DNA of 64,000 bases from the NCBI GenBank assembly GCA_021413965.1, contig JAIOPI010000022.1:62001-126000 (forward strand), read 5' to 3'. Under the pieces are notes generated by a model, which saw only the letters and a list, made by a program, of their open reading frames with translations, made no database searches and was not told where the DNA came from. The DNA is from Lentisphaerota bacterium. GTDB lineage: Bacteria > Verrucomicrobiota > Kiritimatiellia > UBA8416 > JAIOPI01. The translations under genes and the position numbers were made by a program. Shown here one piece after another: positions 34,159 through 42,569 of the stretch. Positions within the stretch are counted from its first letter, which is position 1, and each line of letters starts with the position of its first letter.

Positions 34159-35517
34159 ATGACAACCGAGCTCCTGTCGTTTCCAAAGGATTTCCTGTGG
34201 GGGACCGCCTCCGCCGCTTACCAGGTGGAAGGGGCGGCCAATGAGGATGGCCGCGGCCCGTCGATCTGGGACACGTTCTCGCACACCCCGGGCTGCACGG
34301 AAATGGACCAGCACGCGGATGTGGCAGTCGACCAGTACCACCGTTACCCCGAGGATATACGCTGGATGCAGTGGATGGGCGTGAAGGCCTACCGTCTCTC
34401 CATGTCGTGGTCGCGCGTTCTCCCCGCGGGTGACGGCCCGGCCAACGAAAAAGGCTTCGCCTACTACGACCGGCTGGTGGATGCACTCCTCGCCGCCGGC
34501 ATTACGCCATGGATCACACTCTTCCACTGGGATCTCCCGCAGGCCCTGGAGGACCGCTTCGGCGGCTGGCGCTCGCCGGAAACCGCCCGCCGGTTCGCGG
34601 ACTACGCCGCCGCCTGCATGCAGCGCCTTTCCGATCGCGTCACCAACTGGTTCACGATCAACGAATTCGTCTGCGTCACCGACAACGGATACAGCCAGGG
34701 CATCTTTGCGCCAGGTTTGAAACTGCCGCGCAAGCCGCGCAACCAGGTGCGCCATCATGCCCTGCTCGCCCATGGGTGGGGCGTGCAGGCGATGCGGGCC
34801 GCCGCGCGGCAGCCCATCCGCATCGGCATCGCCGAGAACATGAAGGCCTGCGTCCCGGTCTTCGAAACCGACGAGCATATCGCCGCCGCACGCACCGCGT
34901 TTCGAGTCGAGAATGCGCGTTTTCTGACGGCCATCATGGAGGGCCGTTACCTCGACAGCTACCTCGAGGACGAGGGGGCCGATGCCCCGGAATTCACCGA
35001 GGCGGAAATGACGGCCATCGGACAGCCACTGGATTTTATTGGGGCCAATCTCTACACGCCGGCCCACATCCGCGCCGACGCCGGCGCGCCGCACGGCTAC
35101 GCCGAGGTGCCCCACCCCGCCGGATACCCGCGCATGATGCCGGACTGGCTGTTCATCGGCCCGTCAATCGGCTACTGGGCCACGCGCCAGCTGGCGGAGA
35201 TCTGGGGCGTCAAGGCGGTCTACGTGACGGAGAACGGGTGCGGCTGTCCCGACAAGCCGACGCGCGGCGGCCAGGTGCTCGACACCGACCGGATCATGTT
35301 CCTGCGCGAATACCTGATGCACATGCAGCGGGCCACGCGCGAGGGCTGGCCGCTCAAGGGGTACTTCCATTGGAGCCTGCTGGATAACTACGAATGGCAC
35401 CGCGGCTATGCCCAGCGCTTCGGCCTGCTCTACGTCAACTATGCCACCCTCGCGCGCACACCAAAACTCAGTGCCGAATGCTATCGTGAGATGATCCGCC
35501 GCAACGCGCTGGCATGA
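34159..35517 (+). CDS. GH1 beta-glucosidase/beta-glycosidase
   Basis: A 452-residue cytoplasmic enzyme of glycoside hydrolase family 1. FLWGTASAAYQVEGA (12-26) is the family N-terminal signature. The acid/base glutamate is E169 in TINEF; most relatives have TxNEP, so proline is replaced by phenylalanine. The nucleophile is E358 in YVTENG. FHWSLLDNYEWHRGYAQRFGL near the end completes the aglycone region. AAGGA precedes the ATG at 34159. The enzyme should hydrolyse beta-linked gluco- or galactosides imported as oligosaccharides. It diverges from URO-D-like gene 1; the two may answer to the same intergenic signals. Confidence 0.93.
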   Translation: MTTELLSFPKDFLWGTASAAYQVEGAANEDGRGPSIWDTFSHTPGCTEMDQHADVAVDQYHRYPEDIRWMQWMGVKAYRLSMSWSRVLPAGDGPANEKGFAYYDRLVDALLAAGITPWITLFHWDLPQALEDRFGGWRSPETARRFADYAAACMQRLSDRVTNWFTINEFVCVTDNGYSQGIFAPGLKLPRKPRNQVRHHALLAHGWGVQAMRAAARQPIRIGIAENMKACVPVFETDEHIAAARTAFRVENARFLTAIMEGRYLDSYLEDEGADAPEFTEAEMTAIGQPLDFIGANLYTPAHIRADAGAPHGYAEVPHPAGYPRMMPDWLFIGPSIGYWATRQLAEIWGVKAVYVTENGCGCPDKPTRGGQVLDTDRIMFLREYLMHMQRATREGWPLKGYFHWSLLDNYEWHRGYAQRFGLLYVNYATLARTPKLSAECYREMIRRNALA

Positions 35518-35556
35518 GGGCACGCTCGCGCCGCCTGCCACGCGTGGGGACGCGGC

Positions 35557-36972
35557 TCACATCTCGCTGAGCGTCGCGGCATGGGGATGATCCTGAAGGT
35601 CGCGCAGGTCCCGCTCCAGGCGGTAGTAGCCCGGCAGCCGCGCGGTGAGATCCGGATGCAGGCGGTTCACTTCGGCCAGCGCGTAAAGCAAGGCCACGAC
35701 GCGGCCCAGAACCGCCTTCCAGCTCTGTCCCCCCACGTCGTGATTCGCCTTGAGCAAGGCCACGTCAACCCGCGTGACGCCCAGCGCAGCCGCTTCCGCC
35801 CGCAACCACTCCATAAAGTCGATGCGCGAGGACTTGCACCGCTTCCACTCGGCCACGTAGATGGCCTCGTACAGCACATCATTCGATCCCTCAAATATCC
35901 GGAATGGGCGCAGATCGACGACCGCCCGGCCCGTGAACGTGTCGGACCGGAAGTGATTCCCGCCCTGCAACTGGGCGGCACATTGCGCCGCACTGTTGCT
36001 GGCATCCGTGCACAGCACCTTCACGATGTTGGCGATGCGCCCTTCCACTTCCGTGGTCTCGCCCGCGTCCACCCGCGCCACTTCGCGCCGGGCAATGTCG
36101 AACAGCGCCTCACACATGGCGCGGTGTCCCTCAATTTCCGACATGCGCGCTTGCACCTGGCCGTAGGTATCCAGCGTCTTGCCGAATACCGTGCGCGACC
36201 CGACATGCTCCTGCGCAATGTCGCGCAAGCGCGTCACGGCCCCCAGCGTGATGGCGGAAATGGACGCACGGGAACGCTGCAACACCGAGTGCAGGGCCCG
36301 CAGCCGGTCAGAGGCCGATCCGCTGAACAACGGGGTCAGGATGGCCGAGCGGGCATCGAACGCCGTGCGCCCGTACGGTATCGCACGCAGGCCGATGGTC
36401 TTGTAAATCTCGCGTACGTCCACCTGCCCGGGCTCGGCTCGGCAAATGAACAGGTTCAGCGATGGCAGCCGCGCTTCCTGCGTAAAGTCGCGCGCCAGCA
36501 CCAGCCAGTAATCCGCCAGACCCGTCAGTCCCGCCCAGTGCTTCTCACCACGGATGTGCATGCAGCCCGACACGGTCTTTACCGACGTCCGGATCGACAG
36601 CACGTCGGTGCCGCAGGACGGCTCCGTGATCATGATGCCGCCCAGCGCCGCCCCCGATGTGAAGGACTCCCGCATGTCGCGGTCGAAAAATCCCGGCAGA
36701 TGGTGGCCGACGGGAATGGTGAAGAGACTGGTATTGATGCCCAGTGACAACGCCAACTCCACGGAATGGTAGGCGGTGTCGCGAATGATGTGAAGGGCAT
36801 CCGCCGACAGGTACCCATCCCCCGGGATAAACGCATTCATGAAACCGCGCCCGACGAAAGTCCGCAGGAACTGGGGCGCATACCCGTCGTGACGAAGCAG
36901 ATCCGGTTCGTGCTCGCGCAAGAATCTCTGAATATCGGGCAAGGGGCCCCGAACGTTGGCGGTCTGCGTCAT
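35557..36972 (-). CDS. Acyl-CoA dehydrogenase family protein
   Basis: A 471-residue flavoprotein of the acyl-CoA dehydrogenase fold. IMITEPSCGTDVLSIRTS corresponds to the FAD/substrate loop, GEKHWAGLTGLADYWLVLAR to the central beta-domain, and FRIFEGSNDVLYEAIY to the C-terminal helical domain, where the catalytic base often sits. It oxidises acyl-CoA thioesters to enoyl-CoA and hands electrons to ETF. About 80 extra C-terminal residues extend beyond the classical domain, as in the long DUF-type family members. GGGGAG stands about 10 bases before the ATG at 36972. No other fatty acid oxidation genes are adjacent. Confidence 0.88.
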   Translation of the reverse strand: MTQTANVRGPLPDIQRFLREHEPDLLRHDGYAPQFLRTFVGRGFMNAFIPGDGYLSADALHIIRDTAYHSVELALSLGINTSLFTIPVGHHLPGFFDRDMRESFTSGAALGGIMITEPSCGTDVLSIRTSVKTVSGCMHIRGEKHWAGLTGLADYWLVLARDFTQEARLPSLNLFICRAEPGQVDVREIYKTIGLRAIPYGRTAFDARSAILTPLFSGSASDRLRALHSVLQRSRASISAITLGAVTRLRDIAQEHVGSRTVFGKTLDTYGQVQARMSEIEGHRAMCEALFDIARREVARVDAGETTEVEGRIANIVKVLCTDASNSAAQCAAQLQGGNHFRSDTFTGRAVVDLRPFRIFEGSNDVLYEAIYVAEWKRCKSSRIDFMEWLRAEAAALGVTRVDVALLKANHDVGGQSWKAVLGRVVALLYALAEVNRLHPDLTARLPGYYRLERDLRDLQDHPHAATLSEM

Positions 36973-37087
36973 GGCAAAACAACTCCCCGGACGATGCAAC
37001 GACACGCGGACCCAAGTCGGCATCCGAAAACACCCGGTTTCCGGTGACGCCAGACCGATGCCCGGGTCCCACGCGATGATTGTAGGG

Positions 37088-37116
37088 ACGATACACGCAC
37101 CCCGGTTCCAGCACAA
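37088..37116 (-). promoter_or_regulatory. Possible promoter of the acyl-CoA dehydrogenase gene
   Basis: On the minus strand TTGTGC (37116-37111) and TATCGT (37093-37088) are 17 bases apart. It implies a leader of about 110 bases. Confidence 0.4.
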
Positions 37117-37134
37117 GCCGGAACCGACTCGGCC

Positions 37135-37163
37135 TTGCCTCACGCGTGTCGCTCAACTATCAT
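37135..37163 (+). promoter_or_regulatory. Predicted promoter of the UspA-type gene
   Basis: TTGCCT at 37135-37140, a 17-base spacer and TATCAT at 37158-37163, back to back with the oppositely directed candidate at 37088-37116. Confidence 0.5.
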
Positions 37164-37219
37164 ACCCACGACGGGAGACGTAAACGTCGTGCAGTTCCGC
37201 CACCAGGAGGGGCGTTGCC

Positions 37220-37684
37220 ATGAACATCCTCGCGGCCGTGGATTTCTCGCCAGCATCCACCATCCTGCTGAACGCGCTGCCCGCGTGGACGTCACACCTG
37301 TCCGGGAAGCTGTGGCTGATTCATGTCGCGGCCCCCGAGCCCGATTTCGTGGGTTTCGAACCGGGGCCGGTCAACGTTCGGGCGGGCGTGGCCAAACACG
37401 TACACGAGGAACACCAGGAACTCGGGCGCGAAGCCGCCGCCCTGCGCAGCAAAGGGCTGGACGTGACCCCGCTGCTGCTCCAAGGGCCCACCGTCGCCAC
37501 CATTCTCAAGGAGGCGGCCAAGCTCAACATCGATTTGATCATCATGGGTTCGGATGGACACGGAGCCATGCACGACCTGCTCATGGGAAGCATCAGCAGA
37601 GGCGTGATTCAGGGGGCCGCCTGCCCCGTCCTGATCATCCCCAATCGCCCGGCCGTCGCCGCGCAAGCACCACCTTCCGCGTGA
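37220..37684 (+). CDS. Universal stress protein (UspA family)
   Basis: A 154-residue UspA-type protein with one alpha/beta domain. ILAAVDFSPAS opens the fold. The C-terminal MGSDGHGAMHDLLMGSIS segment provides the GxxGxnine-residue spacing-GS motif of ATP-binding UspA proteins, and CPVLIIP closes the last strand. AGGAGGGG precedes the ATG at a standard distance. Such proteins aid survival under starvation or oxidative stress, usually as dimers in the cytoplasm. It heads a plus-strand run with URO-D-like gene 2 and an alpha/beta hydrolase, 63 bases downstream. Confidence 0.92.
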   Translation: MNILAAVDFSPASTILLNALPAWTSHLSGKLWLIHVAAPEPDFVGFEPGPVNVRAGVAKHVHEEHQELGREAAALRSKGLDVTPLLLQGPTVATILKEAAKLNIDLIIMGSDGHGAMHDLLMGSISRGVIQGAACPVLIIPNRPAVAAQAPPSA

Positions 37685-37747
37685 CATTTGCCGGACAAAC
37701 ACGCACCATGCTCCTTGCTGGATCTTCACTCTCGCCACGAGGAACAC

Positions 37748-39016
37748 ATGGACTGGACTTTGCCCGCGTCTGAGCGCACGTACCTTCGAGAGCTGGCATA
37801 CCGGCAGGCTGCCTATGCCGCCCTGCCCATCATGGAGCAGCGCAAGCGCCAGTGGTATGCCCATAACGATGGCCAGGCCGGCACCCGTCCCCCGGTTGTC
37901 ATCGAAACGTGGACCTTCGACCGCGATTTCCTGCCGGCCAGTCTCTTTCACTGTACCACGGAGACGGGGCGTGAAATCGAACGCCACCTGTTGCGCCACA
38001 TTCGTAATCACGAATTGATCGACGACGACAAGGTCATTCCAGACACGTTTGACGTCGGTTGGTACACCCGCACCAATCAGCTGGGTGTCAATGTGGCGCG
38101 TGAGGAGATCAAGGACTCCCAGGGCGTCGAGACCGGCTACCATTTCATCCACCCGATCACCAACCTGGCCCGCGACTTGGCCCTCGTTTCGCCGGTGGAT
38201 TGCCGCGTGGACCGCCCCGCCACGCTGGCCAGAAAAGCCTTCCTCGACGATCTCCTCGGCGACATCCTGCCCGTCAGAATTCAATCGGGCAAGATTGCAT
38301 GGACCGGGCTGACCTCCATGATCATCCGCCTCATGGGCATGGAAGCCTTCTTCATCGCCATGTACGACACCCCGGATCTTGTGCACCAACTCATGGTGCG
38401 CTTGCGCGATAACGCCCTGGCCGTCATGCGCTGGGCAGAGGCGGAAGGGCTGCTGCAGGTGAACAACGGGAACGAAGAGAGCTTCGGCTCGAGCTACAAC
38501 TTCACAACCAGACTGCCCGCGGCCGACTACGCAGGCGGACCGGCTCGCATGAAGGACATGTGGGGATCCTCGGAAAGCCAGGAAACGGTCGGCATCTCGC
38601 CGGACATGTTCGGGGAATTCTGTGCACCTTATTACCGCGACGTGTGCGAACCGTTCGGGCTGCTCTACTGGGGCTGCTGCGAGCCCGCTCATCCCCTGTG
38701 GGAACACATTTCCCGCATGCCGCACCTGAAGAAAGTGTCGATCTCCCGCTGGTGCGACCAGCGGTTCATGGGCGAGGCCCTGCGCGGCACCGATATCGTC
38801 TTTTCCCGCAAACCCGATCCCCGCTTCATCGGCGTGGATGTGGCCCTCAACGAGGACGCCTGGGCCACCCACGTACGCGAAACCCTGGAGGCCACTCGCG
38901 ACGTCTTCGTCGAATTCATTTACCGCGACGTGTACACCGTCCATGGCGATCTGGACAAGGTCCGGCGCGCCGTCGCCATCGCCCGCCGCGAAATCGAACG
39001 GGCGGGACGGGGCTAG
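37748..39016 (+). CDS. URO-D-like protein 2
   Basis: A 422-residue URO-D superfamily protein, larger than the copy at 32913. Near the middle is WTGLTSMIIRLMGMEAFFIAMYD, and RISRWCDQRFMGEAL-like (here SISRWCDQRFMGEAL) and FSRKPDPRFIGVDV segments follow, each a TIM-barrel strand end. LLYWGCCEP holds two adjacent cysteines that could bind zinc, as in methylcobalamin-dependent methyltransferases. GAGGAACAC precedes the ATG at 37748. It is followed after 7 bases by an alpha/beta hydrolase. A methyltransferase or lyase role in catabolism is more likely than heme synthesis, but the substrate is unknown. Confidence 0.72.
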   Translation: MDWTLPASERTYLRELAYRQAAYAALPIMEQRKRQWYAHNDGQAGTRPPVVIETWTFDRDFLPASLFHCTTETGREIERHLLRHIRNHELIDDDKVIPDTFDVGWYTRTNQLGVNVAREEIKDSQGVETGYHFIHPITNLARDLALVSPVDCRVDRPATLARKAFLDDLLGDILPVRIQSGKIAWTGLTSMIIRLMGMEAFFIAMYDTPDLVHQLMVRLRDNALAVMRWAEAEGLLQVNNGNEESFGSSYNFTTRLPAADYAGGPARMKDMWGSSESQETVGISPDMFGEFCAPYYRDVCEPFGLLYWGCCEPAHPLWEHISRMPHLKKVSISRWCDQRFMGEALRGTDIVFSRKPDPRFIGVDVALNEDAWATHVRETLEATRDVFVEFIYRDVYTVHGDLDKVRRAVAIARREIERAGRG

Positions 39017-39023
39017 CGAGCAC

Positions 39024-40037
39024 ATGGCACCCACACCCTCGCGGACCTCCGTCTCGTACGCCAGCCGCGTGGATGGATTGGGTCCGCTGTACGCCGACGT
39101 CGTCTTCGTCCCGGATGGCACCCGAAAGCCGCTCACGGCCGTGCTGCACGGCTTCCACGGGTCGCGCGACGATGTGGCGGCGGACACCGATGCCTTGGCC
39201 CGCCTGGGCCTCTTCTGTGTCGCCCCGGACATGCGCGGCCACGGTCAGTCGGCCGGCGCTCACGACTGCGGCGCGCTCCAGATCTGCGATATCGTGGACG
39301 CCCTGCACATGGCCGCCCAGACCCACCCTGCCGAGTGTGATCCGCAGCGCGTCAATGCCGTCGGGTACAGTGGCGGCGGCGGCAACGTGCTCTCACTGGC
39401 GACCAAGTTCCCGGAATTGCTGCAGGCGGGCGCGGCCTTCTTCGGCATCAGCGACTATGAACTGTGGTACCGCACGGCCGGCCGTCCCGACTGCAACCAG
39501 ACCATGGCACGCGCACTGGGGGGGTCTCCCGAGGAGGCCCCGGAACGCTATGCCGCCCGCAGCGCCCTGCACGCCGTCCGCAACAACCCGCATGCCACAC
39601 TGCACCTGTTCTGGGATGAGGAGGAAAAAGACTGTCCACCTCTGCTGAACCAGTGGTTTCTGGAGGCCGCGGAACGCCTGGGGCATATCAATGTCCGGGC
39701 ACACATGTCCCGCGCGGCGGATGCGATCCGGTGGCGGCATGGGTACCGCACGGGCGTGCCTGACCTTTACGCGGCGGATGCGATCTTCACGCCTGATTTT
39801 CTGGCACCCGCACATCCCTGGCGGGTCCCCGAATGCGGTGTGCTCGACGCCTGCGGCTATGTCGTCACCACACGCTTTGCAGCCTGGCTGGGGGATGGGA
39901 CTGCCGGACACGCACGCGTGCACTATGATACATCCGACTCGCGGCCCGTCGTCCGGCCGGAAGGCGCCACCGTGCCGGCCAACCTGCGGCTGATGTCCGG
40001 CCCCACCCTGTTTTCCGGATTCCTCGATCAACCCTAA
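39024..40037 (+). CDS. Alpha/beta hydrolase (prolyl-oligopeptidase-like)
   Basis: A 337-residue alpha/beta hydrolase. AVLHGFHGSRDDV (39-51) supplies the oxyanion-hole HGF motif, APDMRGHGQS the next loop, and GYSGGGGN (near 114-121) is the GxSxGG nucleophile elbow. No signal peptide. The C-terminal 120 residues include HPWRVPECGV and do not match a standard lid. It is 7 bases downstream of URO-D-like gene 2 and probably cotranscribed, so it may act on an ester in the same pathway. Its TAA stop overlaps the stop codon of the acylphosphatase gene on the other strand. Confidence 0.8.
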   Translation: MAPTPSRTSVSYASRVDGLGPLYADVVFVPDGTRKPLTAVLHGFHGSRDDVAADTDALARLGLFCVAPDMRGHGQSAGAHDCGALQICDIVDALHMAAQTHPAECDPQRVNAVGYSGGGGNVLSLATKFPELLQAGAAFFGISDYELWYRTAGRPDCNQTMARALGGSPEEAPERYAARSALHAVRNNPHATLHLFWDEEEKDCPPLLNQWFLEAAERLGHINVRAHMSRAADAIRWRHGYRTGVPDLYAADAIFTPDFLAPAHPWRVPECGVLDACGYVVTTRFAAWLGDGTAGHARVHYDTSDSRPVVRPEGATVPANLRLMSGPTLFSGFLDQP

Positions 40038-40333
40038 TACCGGATTCGGAACTCGAGAAACTCCCCGCTGGCCGGCGTGTAGTCCACCTTAACGCCAGAG
40101 ACCTGCGCGCGCGATGGTCCCCGGCGGCACCAGTCGAGGAATTCCGATACTCGCTCAGCGGCCCCCTCGACGACGACCTCGACCGATCCGTCGGACGCGT
40201 TACGCACCCACCCGGTCAACCCCAACCGCCGCGCCTCGTCGCAGGCGCACATGCGGTAGCATACGCCCTGGACGTGGCCACGAATCAGAAACGCACCGCG
40301 CAACGCGGCGCCCGGCTCACGGGGTGCCGTCAT
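40034..40333 (-). CDS. acyP: Acylphosphatase
   Basis: A 99-residue acylphosphatase, hydrolysing acyl phosphates such as acetyl or carbamoyl phosphate. The catalytic arginine is R27 in GHVQGVCYR, and the catalytic asparagine N45 lies in GWVRNASDGSVEV, matching the family consensus. AAGGA precedes the ATG at 40333. It overlaps the end of the PCMT gene upstream and ends on stop codons shared with the opposite-strand alpha/beta hydrolase. Confidence 0.92.
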   Translation of the reverse strand: MTAPREPGAALRGAFLIRGHVQGVCYRMCACDEARRLGLTGWVRNASDGSVEVVVEGAAERVSEFLDWCRRGPSRAQVSGVKVDYTPASGEFLEFRIRY

Positions 40334-41078
40334 CTGCATCCTTTCCGCGGCCATGCACCATGGGCACGAAGCGCACCATCAAATCCTGTTCCTGTTCCAA
40401 ATCGCCAGCACGCTTGCGCAGGATGACCAGGCGCTGGAATTGCTCGCCAACCGGCACAATCATGCGCCCCCCCTCCCGCAACTGAGCCACCAGCGCGTCA
40501 GGAATCTGCTCGGGCGCACAGGTCACGATAATGACATCGAAGGGCGCCCGCGCCTCCCAGCCCTGGTAGCCATTGCCCACGCGCACCTGCACGGACGCAT
40601 AGCCTTCGGCATCCAGGGCCTCCCGCGCATGCGCCGCCAGTTCCGGCACGATCTCAACACTGTACACGCGGGCGCCAAGCGCGGCGAGAACCGCGGCCTG
40701 GTAGCCGGAACCCGTGCCGATTTCCAGCACCTGCTCCCCCGGCTGGACGTGCATGCGCTCGGTCATATACGCGACAATGAACGGTTGCGAAATCGTCTGG
40801 CCAAAGCCAATCGGACAGGGGTGGTCGCCATAGGGATCCGCGCGGTGCCGAAAGGACTCGGGAATAAACCGATGCCGCGCGATCTGCTGCATGGCCGCCA
40901 GCACGGCTTCGTCCTGAATGCGATACGCGCGGAGCTGGGCCACCATGGCGGCTCGACGCGCCGCCCAGTCCTCGGGCTGAGAGCCACCCATGTCGTCGGC
41001 GGCCCTGCAACAGCACAAGCCAACCACTCCCAGCGTGGCGGTCGACACCATCTCTGCCAGCAGGACCCACGTACTCAT
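40317..41078 (-). CDS. pcm: Protein-L-isoaspartate O-methyltransferase with export-like N-terminus
   Basis: A 253-residue PCMT, which methylates isoaspartyl sites in damaged proteins using SAM. HRFIPESFRHRADPYGDHPCPIGFGQTISQP is the family region split over the substrate loop, VLEIGTGSGYQAAVLA is the SAM motif I, and VNVIIVT-like strands follow (here DVIIVTCAPEQIPDAL). The enzyme starts with a hydrophobic segment, WVLLAEMVSTATLGVVGLCCC, resembling a signal peptide with a cysteine at its end. Most PCMTs lack this, so it may act outside the cytoplasm; some bacterial exported forms are known. GAGG precedes the ATG at 41078. It lies between MGMT and acylphosphatase genes, in one operon. Confidence 0.88.
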   Translation of the reverse strand: MSTWVLLAEMVSTATLGVVGLCCCRAADDMGGSQPEDWAARRAAMVAQLRAYRIQDEAVLAAMQQIARHRFIPESFRHRADPYGDHPCPIGFGQTISQPFIVAYMTERMHVQPGEQVLEIGTGSGYQAAVLAALGARVYSVEIVPELAAHAREALDAEGYASVQVRVGNGYQGWEARAPFDVIIVTCAPEQIPDALVAQLREGGRMIVPVGEQFQRLVILRKRAGDLEQEQDLMVRFVPMVHGRGKDADDGTP

Positions 41079-41114
41079 GGACGGCCTCGCTGCATCCATC
41101 ACCTGCGACACGTC

Positions 41115-41426
41115 TCAGCACGTAACGACTCGGGAGGGATCCACCAGCCGGCCTTTTTCGAATTTCACGCCTTCCGCGGCTAGCAGGCGGAGTTTGCGGG
41201 CTGCCGGCGCCCCACTCACCGCCCCGGCATAGCCGCCCAGCCGTAAATCCGAAGCAATCACGCGATGACACGGAACCCGCGGCGCGTCCGGATTGCGGCG
41301 CAGGGCCTGCCCGATGGCTCGACACGAGCCGCACCCGACCATGCCAGCCAGGATTTTGTATGTCACCACCCGCCCGCGCGGGATGGCCATCAGGGCCGCG
41401 TATACCTTCCGCTGAAAGTCCGTCAT
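41115..41426 (-). CDS. MGMT-type DNA alkyltransferase, catalytic domain only
   Basis: A 103-residue protein equal to the C-terminal DNA-binding domain of O6-methylguanine-DNA methyltransferase. FQRKVYAALMAIPRGRVVTYKILA opens the winged helix, and PCHRVI carries the acceptor cysteine C53. Retention of cysteine argues for true alkyl transfer, rather than an alkyltransferase-like (ATL) protein with tryptophan there. The usual N-terminal domain is absent, as in short Ogt/ATL forms. GGAG precedes the ATG. It lies upstream of pcm and acyP and is likely cotranscribed with them. Confidence 0.88.
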   Translation of the reverse strand: MTDFQRKVYAALMAIPRGRVVTYKILAGMVGCGSCRAIGQALRRNPDAPRVPCHRVIASDLRLGGYAGAVSGAPAARKLRLLAAEGVKFEKGRLVDPSRVVTC

Positions 41427-41540
41427 GGCCACGCTCCATATGCCGCCAAGGGCCTGTCCACACCACTGTTCTTGGTTCCGCCAGCCCGATTGTACCGCTG
41501 ACCCGCGGCTCAGGCAACGGTCGTTCATGCCCTCCGAATG

Positions 41541-41570
41541 TTGCTTTCCGGCCGCGCCACCGTGTAGCAT
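41541..41570 (+). promoter_or_regulatory. Possible promoter of the PNP gene
   Basis: TTGCTT at 41541-41546 and TAGCAT at 41565-41570 with an 18-base spacer. A start near 41577 leaves a leader of about 24 bases. Confidence 0.42.
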
Positions 41571-41600
41571 ACTGCCGTCGCGCCTCGAGCGCCAAGACGC

Positions 41601-42443
41601 ATGAACACCGCGCTTCTTCAACAAGCGGCTGACTCCGTTCAGCGCGCGCTCCCCAAGGCGAACCCGCGCTGGGCGCTGGTCCTGGGGTCCGGCTGGGGCG
41701 TGGTCGCCGAGGCCTTCACGTCGCTGGCCGTGCTCCCCTACCAGGCGATCCCCGGCTACGGCGGAACACAGGTCGTTGGCCATGCAGGCCGGCTTGTCCT
41801 CGCCACGCACCGCGGCGTCGATTTGCTGATATTTCAGGGACGACGCCACTGGTATGAGGGAGCCGGATGGGAGCCCGTCGCCATTCCCATTGCCATCGCC
41901 CGCGCCATGGGCGTCAGCACCATCGTACTCACCAACGCCGCCGGGGGGATTCGCGCGGACCTGCGCCCCGGCAGCCTGATGATCATCGACGACCACATCA
42001 ACGGGATGGGCTCCAATCCGCTCATCGGTCCTCACGATGCACAGTGGGGCGATCGTTTTCCGGACATGAGCCAGGTCTACTCTCGCGAACTGCGTTCCTG
42101 TTTCGACGAAGCGGCGCGCCGCGCCGGGCAAGCCGTCTCGCACGGCGTCTACCTGGCATCTTCCGGACCGCCCTATGAGACGCCAGCCGAAGTGCGCAGT
42201 TTCGCGCGACTCGGCGCCGATGCCGTTGGCATGTCCACCGTCCCCGAAGCCATCCTCGCCCGCGCCGCCGGGCTGCGCGTGGCCGGCCTGTCGTGCATCA
42301 CCAACTTCGCGGCGGGCGTGACGGATGCCCCCCTCTCACACACCGAAGTCATTGAGGAAACCCAGCGCGCCCAGGCGCGCATGCGCGCCTTGCTGATTGG
42401 CCTGTTCGATCTGCTGGCCGCAGAGTCGCCGCCGGCGGCGTGA
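41601..42443 (+). CDS. Purine-nucleoside phosphorylase (trimeric type)
   Basis: A 280-residue PNP of the trimeric PunA/DeoD-2 type. It splits inosine, guanosine or their deoxy forms with phosphate to give base and ribose-1-phosphate. VLGSGWG near residue 28, GRRHWYEG with the phosphate-site histidine, LTNAAGGI, and DAVGMSTVPEAILAR followed by AGLSCITNFAAG are in the family order and spacing. The length is that of the family. The C-terminus ends shortly after. No nucleoside transporter is adjacent; the next gene is a CCA-adding-type enzyme, not obviously linked. Confidence 0.93.
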   Translation: MNTALLQQAADSVQRALPKANPRWALVLGSGWGVVAEAFTSLAVLPYQAIPGYGGTQVVGHAGRLVLATHRGVDLLIFQGRRHWYEGAGWEPVAIPIAIARAMGVSTIVLTNAAGGIRADLRPGSLMIIDDHINGMGSNPLIGPHDAQWGDRFPDMSQVYSRELRSCFDEAARRAGQAVSHGVYLASSGPPYETPAEVRSFARLGADAVGMSTVPEAILARAAGLRVAGLSCITNFAAGVTDAPLSHTEVIEETQRAQARMRALLIGLFDLLAAESPPAA

Positions 42444-42464
42444 CCAGCCCGCGCCGGCAAAGCA

Positions 42465-42493
42465 TTGCCCCCTTCGTCACCTTCGCGTACCCT
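42465..42493 (+). promoter_or_regulatory. Possible promoter of the CCA-adding-type gene
   Basis: TTGCCC at 42465-42470, a 17-base spacer and TACCCT at 42488-42493. The -10 box is GC-rich, so support is moderate. Confidence 0.35.
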
Positions 42494-42569
42494 GCCCTGT
42501 GCCCGCGAGTTGACGGCTCCGCACACCGGCGCACGCGCCGCGCCGCGGCCGCCAACACAAGACGGATTT

